DNA from: an uncultured bacterium | GTDB lineage: Bacteria > Planctomycetota > UBA1135 > GCA-002686595 | Direction: 5' to 3' | Length of the DNA stretch: 8,594 bases | NCBI GenBank assembly: GCA_913058555.1 | Contig: CAJXRJ010000301.1 | Span: 1-8,594 of the forward strand | Shown here: positions 1 to 6,200 of the stretch, in pieces | How the letters are laid out: every line of letters starts with the position of its first letter | Position numbering within the stretch: the stretch's first letter is position 1 | The notes under the pieces: generated by a model | The model's input: only the letters and a program-made list of their open reading frames with translations | Told to the model about the DNA's origin: nothing | Databases searched by the model: none | Translations under genes and position numbers: made by a program

Positions 1-45
1 ACACACTGCATATCGTCGGCAGCGTCAGATGTGTATAAGAGACAG
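1..45. other. Residual Illumina Nextera read-1 adapter with i5 index (non-biological)
   Basis: Positions 27-45 read AGATGTGTATAAGAGACAG, the 19-bp Tn5 mosaic end used in Nextera libraries. Positions 13-26 read TCGTCGGCAGCGTC, the Nextera read-1 overhang. Positions 5-12 (ACTGCATA) match the i5 index S506 as I remember it, and positions 1-4 (ACAC) are the end of the P5 arm. This is library-construction sequence, so the genomic insert begins at 46. Any ORF entering this stretch acquires false residues. Confidence 0.98.
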
Positions 46-117
46 GTTCCAGTGATGACGCTCCGGCAGATCCAGCCGGAAGAACCAGCGCTGGATCGGG
101 GTCAAAGGCACCTCTCC
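46..117 (-). other. First 24 residues of a probable epimerization domain, truncated by the insert end
   Basis: After the carrier domain linker the protein reads PLTPIQRWFF and ends at HHWN. PIQxWF is the E1 motif of epimerization domains, and the LDLPERHHWN continuation resembles E-domain openings more than ordinary condensation domains. It also shares an 18-base identity, accagcgctggatcgggg, with the E1 region of the upstream gene (near 4530-4550). The HHxxxDG and later motifs lie beyond the window, so a dual or other C-type domain is not excluded. If it is an E domain, this module also supplies a D-residue. Confidence 0.65.
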
Positions 118-3100
118 GGAAGGCAAGCCCTCGGCCGCTGTAGGCACGCCCGGGGACGCCGTGACATCACCGCCCGAAGCCGCCCGAGCCGCGGCCACTT
201 GGGCAAGCCCCTCGATCGTCGGCCGATCGTGGAACTCCGCCGGCGTGATCTCGATCCCCGCCTTATGGGCTCGGCTCAGGATCCGAATGCTGAGGAGGGA
301 GTCCCCCCCCAGCTCGAAGAAGTTGGCTTCCACAGAGATCGCGTCAAGGCCCAGGACCTCGCACCAGATCCCGTGCAGCTTCACCTCGAGCCCGTTCCGC
401 GGAGCGCGCCGCCCGATGATCGAAGCAGCGACCGAATCCACGTCAGACGCAGGACGATCCAGGAGCGCGCGTCGGTCCACCTTGCCCGACGGAGTGCGGG
501 GAAGTCGCTCCACCAGTTCCACCGAACCGGGGAGCATCGCCCCGGACAGTCGGGTGGCCGCGTCCCCCAGGATCCGGTCCGACGTGGCTTCTCCCGAAGC
601 CGACGTCACGTACACCACCAGTCGTTTCCCTCGGCCCCCTAGGCCAGGCACGGCAACCGCCGCGGCTTCTTCCACGAGGGCGCTTGCGGCGAACCCTGCC
701 TCCACCTCGGCGAGCTCCACCCGGTGCCCGCGGATCTTCACTTGGTCATCGACGCGTCCCAAGAACATGAGTTCACCGCCCGGCGTGACGCGCACACGGT
801 CGCCGGTTCGGTAGACGCGGGTCGGCCCATCGGCGACGAACTCAACGCCGGGGAAGCGAGCCCCGGTCAGCTCCGCGTCTCCGGCATAGCCCACCGCCAG
901 CCCGGGACCTGCGAGGCACAGCTCGCCGGCGATGCCCCGCGGCACCGGCACCGACCCCGGGCCCAGCACGTGGGCGGAGGCTCCGCCAATGGGCACGCCG
1001 ATCGTCACCGCCCGCCCTGGCGCAAGCTCTTGCACGGTGGCCCACACCGTGGCTTCCGTCGGGCCGTACTCGTTCCAAAGTCGCGCCCCTGGGCAGCGAT
1101 CCGCCAGCGACTGCGGGAGCCCCTCGGGGCACGCTTCCCCGGCCACGATCACGCAGCGCAGGGACGCGAGTTCTGCCGCCGCCGCCCCCTCCAGCAACGC
1201 GTCGAGGAGCGACGGGAGCAGGAGCGTGTGGGTGACGCGAAAGCGCTGGATCAACTCGATGAGCGTCCCCGGGTCGCGCTCTTCCCCTGGGGCGGGGAGC
1301 ACCAAGATGCCGCCCAACTGAAGCGTCCAGAAAAGGCCTGCCACCGAGCTATCGAAGTGGAGCGGCGAAAGGAGCAGGAACCGCGAGTCCGCCCCGAGCG
1401 GCGTCTCCGCGTACACGTCGGACCGAGCGGACGTCGAGTAGGACAGGCTCTTGCGCGACACCTCGACGCCCTTCGGCTCGCCCGTGGAACCGCTCGTGAA
1501 GAGCACGTAGGCGAGGCCCTCCGATGGGACGTGCACCGGCCCGGAAAGGGCCGCCGCCGAGTCCCTGTCCCCCGGGATCGCAGCGAGGTCGTCGATCAGT
1601 AGCCGCGCCCCCGAGAGACGCAGGATCAGGTCACGCCGGGCCTCCGGGGCCCCGGGATCGATGGGCACGTACGCGGCCCCGGCGTACAGGATGCCCACGA
1701 TGCAAGCGATGGCTTCCGGGCCTCGCTCGAGCTGAACCGCCACCCGATCCCCGGTCGCCACGCCGCCCTGGACGAGGCCCCCCGCGACCGCGAGGGCGCG
1801 CCGGTGTAGCGCCCCGTAGCTCCAGGTATCTCCAGCGGTGCCGATGGCGGCGTCATGGGACGCAGCCCTGCGCGCGATGGACTGTACGACGTCAAGCTCC
1901 GCCGGCGCCGGCCAAGGGGAGCGGATGGGCGGCTCCCTGTCGGGCGCTTCCAAGAGCGCAGCCACCCACGCAGTGCCAGAGGCCCTACCCATGACACGAA
2001 GGCACCGCGCGGCCATCTGCAACATGGCGGTCGCGGTGACTGGCGCGATCCGTGCGCCGTCGTAGACGCCAATCAGCTCCAGCTCCTCCCCGGGCACCAC
2101 AAGCAGCGCGAGGGCGTAGTTGCTGCGCTCGATGTACCGCGCCTCGAGCACCTCGATCGACGGGGCGCCCGCGCCCCCGGTGGCGTGGTTCTCGACCACG
2201 AGGATGGTCTCGAACAATGGAACGCCCGCAGGGACATCCGTCACGCGCCGGATCTCACTCAGCCCGATGGATTCGGCCGACACGGCGCTGAGCTGACCCT
2301 CTTGGATCTCTTGAAGCCACTCGGCGAGCCCCCCTTCGGCCCTCACCTGAACGCGCACCGGCACGGTGTTGATGAACATGCCGACGCCGCGCTCGATGCC
2401 TTCGAGGGGCGCGGCGCGGCCCGCCACGGTGGCCCCGAAGAGCACGTCCTCATCACCGCTGAACGCCGAGAGCGTCGCGGCCCAGGCCGCCCGTAGGCAC
2501 GCCCCCTGGGTGACTCGATTCTGGCGGGCGAAGGCCGCGAGGCCGGCCGTTTCGTCCGCGTCGAGGCGGAGGGAGGTCTCTCCATAAGAACCCGCCTCGC
2601 CCTTGCGCGCCACGGGGGCCGCCGCGATGCGCGTCGGTCCCTCCACGCCGGCGAGAGCGGAGCGCCAATGCCCGCAACCCGCCTCGGGATCCTGGGACCG
2701 TTGCCAGGCGACGAAGGACTCCTGCGTCACCCCAGGCTCGCCGATGGACGGCGCCTCCCCACCGACCGTCCGAAGCACCTCGTCAAGTACGATCCGCATG
2801 GACCACCCATCCAGAATGAGGTGATGGAACGTCCAAACCATGCGCTGCGCGCCGTGGCCATCGCCCATGAGCGCGACGCGGGAGAGGGGCGCCTTCTCAA
2901 GGTCAAAGCCGCGGGCACGATCGGCCGCGAGCCATTCCCCCAGGGCGTCCGCCCCCTCGACGAGTGGACCAGCGTCCCCCAAGATCTCCACCGGCATGGC
3001 CACCGTCTGGCGCACCACCTGGAGGGGATGGGGCCGGCCGCGCCACGTGAAGAACGTCCGCAGCGGCGCGTGGCGCTCCGCGGCGGCCTGCCAGGCCGCC

Positions 3101-3267
3101 CGGAAGGCGCCGGGGTCCACGTCCCCACGGAGACGGCACGTGAACTGCTGCACGTAGGGTCGGTCGGACGAGTCCCCATCCCCCGCCGCCTCCACGTGGA
3201 AGAGAATCCCCTCCTGGACGGGAGTCAGCTGGAAGATGCTCCCGATGTTAGGTTTGGCCTGGCCCAC
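46..3267 (-). CDS. Nonribosomal peptide synthetase, C-A-PCP-(start of E), 3' end missing
   Basis: One elongation module of a cytoplasmic NRPS. With GTG at 3267 as residue 1, the visible protein has 1074 genuine residues. Order: condensation domain 9-440 with LTPVQEGILFH at 14-24 and HHLILDG at 148-154; adenylation domain 457-940 with all core motifs, including TSGSTGEPKG, NEYGPTE, YRTGDR and GKVDR; carrier protein 956-1027 with LGGDS and phosphopantetheine Ser990; then PLTPIQRWFF at about 1054-1063, the opening of an epimerization-type domain. The gene is cut at 46. The in-frame TGA at 25-27 and the six residues before it (LSLIHI) come from the adapter. Start choice: a TTG at 3282 gives a 14-base overlap with the upstream gene but has no clear ribosome site. 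GTG at 3267 has GGGGA eight bases upstream and follows the upstream TGA by one base, which suggests coupled translation. It probably condenses the residue made by the upstream protein with its own amino acid. Confidence 0.93.
187..402 (-). other. Peptidyl carrier protein domain (downstream NRPS)
   Basis: Carrier (thiolation) domain of about 72 residues with the core FFELGGDSLLS. The phosphopantetheine-attachment serine is encoded at 298-300. The Leu-Gly-Gly codons just before it contain a run of eight identical bases (C8 at 303-310 on the plus strand). The domain is followed by a roughly 25-residue Ala/Gly/Pro-rich linker and then the next catalytic domain. Confidence 0.93.
448..1899 (-). other. 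Adenylation domain, uninterrupted (downstream NRPS)
   Basis: Activates an amino acid as its aminoacyl-AMP and loads the carrier protein. Visible cores in order: WSYGAL (A1), YAGAAYVPID (A2), LAYVLFTSGSTGEPKG (A3), FDSSV (A4), NEYGPTE (A5), GELCLAGPGLAVGY (A6), YRTGDR (A7), GRVDDQVKIRGHRVEL (A8) and PSGKVDRR (A10). By alignment to GrsA, the ten specificity residues are D639, S640, A643, L682, I707, A709, E733, V741, W742 and K929, reading DSALIAEVWK. Asp235 and Lys517 equivalents are present, so an alpha-amino acid is expected. I do not recognise the code. The distance from the end of A8 to the A10 lysine is 73 residues, a baseline for the interrupted domain of the upstream gene. Confidence 0.9.
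1948..3243 (-). other. Condensation domain, DCL-like (downstream NRPS)
   Basis: Forms the peptide bond between the upstream D-configured aminoacyl or peptidyl chain and the amino acid loaded on this module's carrier protein. The C1-type motif LTPVQEGILFH (about 3195-3227) has the QEG-LFH pattern seen in DCL domains rather than the AQxRLWF pattern of LCL domains. The active-site motif HHLILDG is intact at 2806-2826. A further motif, VGMFINTVPVRV, matches the usual 'GxFxNTxPxR' core. The call of DCL subtype rests on this motif and on the epimerization domain encoded just upstream; a phylogenetic placement would settle it. Confidence 0.85.
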
Positions 3268-3282
3268 CTCAGTCGTCCCCAA
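3268..3282 (-). promoter_or_regulatory. Gene junction: TGA stop next to GTG start, candidate Shine-Dalgarno GGGGA
   Basis: On the coding strand the junction reads TTTGGGGACGACTGAGGTG. GGGGA lies inside the last codons of the upstream gene, eight bases before GTG. The TGA ends one base before the GTG. This layout suggests translational coupling and near-equal synthesis of the two synthetases. An alternative TTG start at 3282 lies within the same stretch and lacks a convincing ribosome site. Confidence 0.5.
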
Positions 3283-6200
3283 AGTCGCTCAAGAGATCGT
3301 CGAGGTCCGCGGCCGAGAGGCCCGAACCCTCGAAGGCCGAACCGGCAATGGCCGAATCCGCCATGGAAGGATCGGCGTCACCGCCGGCGCCGGCCGGGGG
3401 ATCGAGGTCCACGATGCGCGGAAGCACCGCCAGCATCGACTCACCGAAGGCCCGGGCACGCCCTGGTGGGCATAGCCGCGCCGCGAAGGTCACGTGCAGT
3501 TCAAGGACGCCGTCCTCCACCAAGGCGTGCACGTCAAGGCCGTGGGTGCGCCGCGCACGGCCGTCCCGAAGGCGGGCGATGCTCCGCACGAGACCGTTCT
3601 GCCCCGACGAGCCGCGGCCGAGGTAGTTGAAGAGAATCGTCGCCGGCTCCACGGGCGCCTTCACTGGAATTCGGGTCCTGGCCGCTGCGGCCTGCCCAAG
3701 GGCCACCTCGGCGTCCGCCCCGTCGAGCCTGATCCGTGAGAGCGTGGTGAACCAACCCACGGTGCGCGACACGTCCGAGGAAGGGCTCACGTCGAGGTCC
3801 CGCCCGAAGCCTTCCACGTCCACGATGGTCGCGGACATACCCAGGGCGTTGGAGGCGGCCGCCGCGAGGGCCGCAAGGAGCCGATCCTGGGTCCTCGCCG
3901 ATCCGGACTCCCGGGCCAAGAGCCGTTCCGTCTCGGCCCGGCCTAGCCTGAAGACCACGGACTCCCCTTCGCCCTCGAGGCCCGCCGCCAGCCCCGGAAG
4001 AGGGGGCACGCTATCTCGGCCCCTCGCTCGCTGCACCCAGCCGCGCCACCCGAGCGACTTCTTTGGAAGCGCCACTGGCACGCCCCGCAGGGCGGCTCCG
4101 TAGGCCGACTCGAAGTCCTCGAGGATTGGAACCCAAGAGGCCGCGTCCACGGCCATGTGATGGGCCGCGAGGACCAGCCACGGCGCTTCCCCGGGGATGA
4201 GCGCCGCCCCCAGAAGGGGGCCCTTCTCCAGGTCGAACGCCTGCCCAAGCTGTTGCTCGGCAGCGTCCACGGTGGCGGCCCCGTCTAGGACAAAGAGCAC
4301 CGGTGCCGCCGACCCCGAAACCGGCACCACCTGCGCGCTCCACTCGCCGGCGCCCTGCTCGTCACTCGGGCGCTGCACGCGCAGCCGCAGGGCACCGTGA
4401 TGCGCCTGAACCTCGGCCAAGGCCGAGCGCAGTGCGAAGTGCCACCGCTCTTCGCTCGCGCCCGCCCCATCAACCCGCAGGACGACGGACATAGCGAAGT
4501 GCCCGGGGTACTCGGGGTCGCCGTCGAGATACCAGCGCTGGATCGGGGAGAGCGCCACCGGGCCCTCCTCGTCCACGGTCTCGGTGGACTCCTTGACGGG
4601 TTTGGCCAGCTCGCTCAAGAGGCGGACGGTCGGCGCATCGAAGACGTCCCGGGGGGAGAGCTCAAGGCCGGCGGCCCGCGCGCGCGCGACGACCTGCAGG
4701 CTCAGGATGGAGTCCCCGCCGAGGTCCAGAAAGTGATCCTCGACGCCGATTTCAACGAGCCCAAGCACGCCTTTCCATACCTCGAGCAGCGAGTGCTCCG
4801 TGGCGTTGGAGGGGGGCACCGGCCCATGGGACGCCGCCTCCCCCGAGGGGTCAGGCAAACGGGCACGGTCGACCTTGCCGCTTTCCGTGAGCGGCAGCAC
4901 TTCCAGGGGCACGAGGGATGCCGGCACCATGCCCGCGGGGAGCCTTTGCTCAAGGAACTCACGCAGCTCCATCGGTGAAGGGGCCCCCTCCCCCGGCACG
5001 TAGTAACCCGCAAGCCTCATGGACGCCTGGTCCCCGTCGCCATCGGACCCAGGGCCGCCGCCCACCTCGCGGAGGATCTCGGCAACCCGTTCCTCGTCGA
5101 TGTCGTCGTTGAGCTCGTCGAGGCACTCGTCCCGGGTCTTGTGGCCCAGACGCACGTCCCAGCTATACGGCAGCGCATAGTTGTGGAACCCGCGCTCTTC
5201 CTTGTGAACCCGAATGCCCACATCGTTGATCAGGCAGTTCGTGGAGCGCCCCGTGTCCTCGGGCCGGCGCCAAGCGGCGCGGGTGCCGATGAACTCGAGC
5301 ACCTCGGCGAGGGGCACGTCGTGGTAGCGGTAGAAGTCCACGTACTGCACGTCTTCGAAGACCGCGTCGCTTTGGAATGCAGACACGTCGAGGTGCTTCG
5401 ACACGGCGTCGTCGATGCGGTGGTAGGACCGCTTGGCATCAAGTACGTACCGATCCACCTCCTCCGGGTCCCGAATGCCCGCCCGATAGATCGGAGCGAG
5501 CCGCGTCTCGAAGATCTGGCCGCGGGACAATCCGGTGACGATGCGCGTGATCCCGCGCTCCCGCGCAAGGTTCGTGGAGAGGGTGAAGATCGTCTTGAAG
5601 CAGCCCTGGCAGACGTTGCTGAACTGGCTCAGGCTGTCCTTGAAGATCGCGTTCATGGAGGGCGTCGTCGCCATCACAAGCTCCAGCCCGAGGTGCTCCA
5701 CGACCCGCCGGATGTTCCCTTTTGCGCCTTCGGAGATGTAGCCGTTGTCGAGGCTAAAGACGAGGGGCGTGTACCCCATCTCCACGAGCTGATAAAGCGC
5801 GTAGGTGCTGTCTTTCCCGCCGCTCAAGAGAGCCATGCAGTCGGGCGCTTTCCCGCTGGCGCCGCGGGGCTCCCCCAGCAGAGCGCGCATCTCGTCTGGC
5901 GTGCCAAAGTAGTGCTCCGCGGCGTCCCGATAGCCATCGAACTCGACGCAAACCGCGCACACCTCGTGGCCCTCCATGTGGGCATCCGGATGGTTCGACG
6001 CGAGGCCGCAGCGGGCGCAGTAACGGACGTCATCCCAGGCGTCGGCCCGCACCCGTGGCCCCGAAGCCGCCGTCGCGCGGTAGAGACCCGCGGCGGACGA
6101 CGCCACCCCGGGGTGCTCCTGGATCGCCGCCTCCACCTCACCGAGCTCGATCCGCACGCCCTGCACTTTCACCTGCCCATCCCGGCGGCCGAGGTAGACC

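Noticed and set aside
31..642. Plus-strand frame of 203 codons beginning MYKRQ
   Set aside because: Its ATG lies in the Nextera mosaic end (ATGTATAAGAGACAG), so the start is adapter-derived; the remainder is antisense to the downstream NRPS.
724..1602. Plus-strand frame of 292 codons opposite the second A domain
   Set aside because: Low-complexity Arg/His-rich translation opposite conserved A-domain cores; explained by third-position GC bias.
3260..3285. Promoter or terminator between the two genes
   Set aside because: There is no intergenic space; stop and start are adjacent or overlapping, and no hairpin with a T-run is visible.
2668..3630. Plus-strand frame of 320 codons spanning the gene junction
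   Set aside because: Antisense to well-supported coding sequence on both sides, Arg/Pro-rich composition and no motif.
88..4551. Shared 18-base sequence accagcgctggatcgggg near 88 and near 4530 as a mobile or recombination repeat
   Set aside because: Both copies encode the SPIQRW/TPIQRW E1 motif of paralogous domains in the same orientation, so common ancestry explains them.
5021..6052. Insert as an assembly chimera joining a separate amidotransferase gene to an NRPS
   Set aside because: The frame is kept across both borders, the insert sits exactly at the known tolerant A8-A9 site, it ends with a Gly/Asp linker, and the second half of the A domain with its catalytic Lys follows. Read mapping would still be useful.
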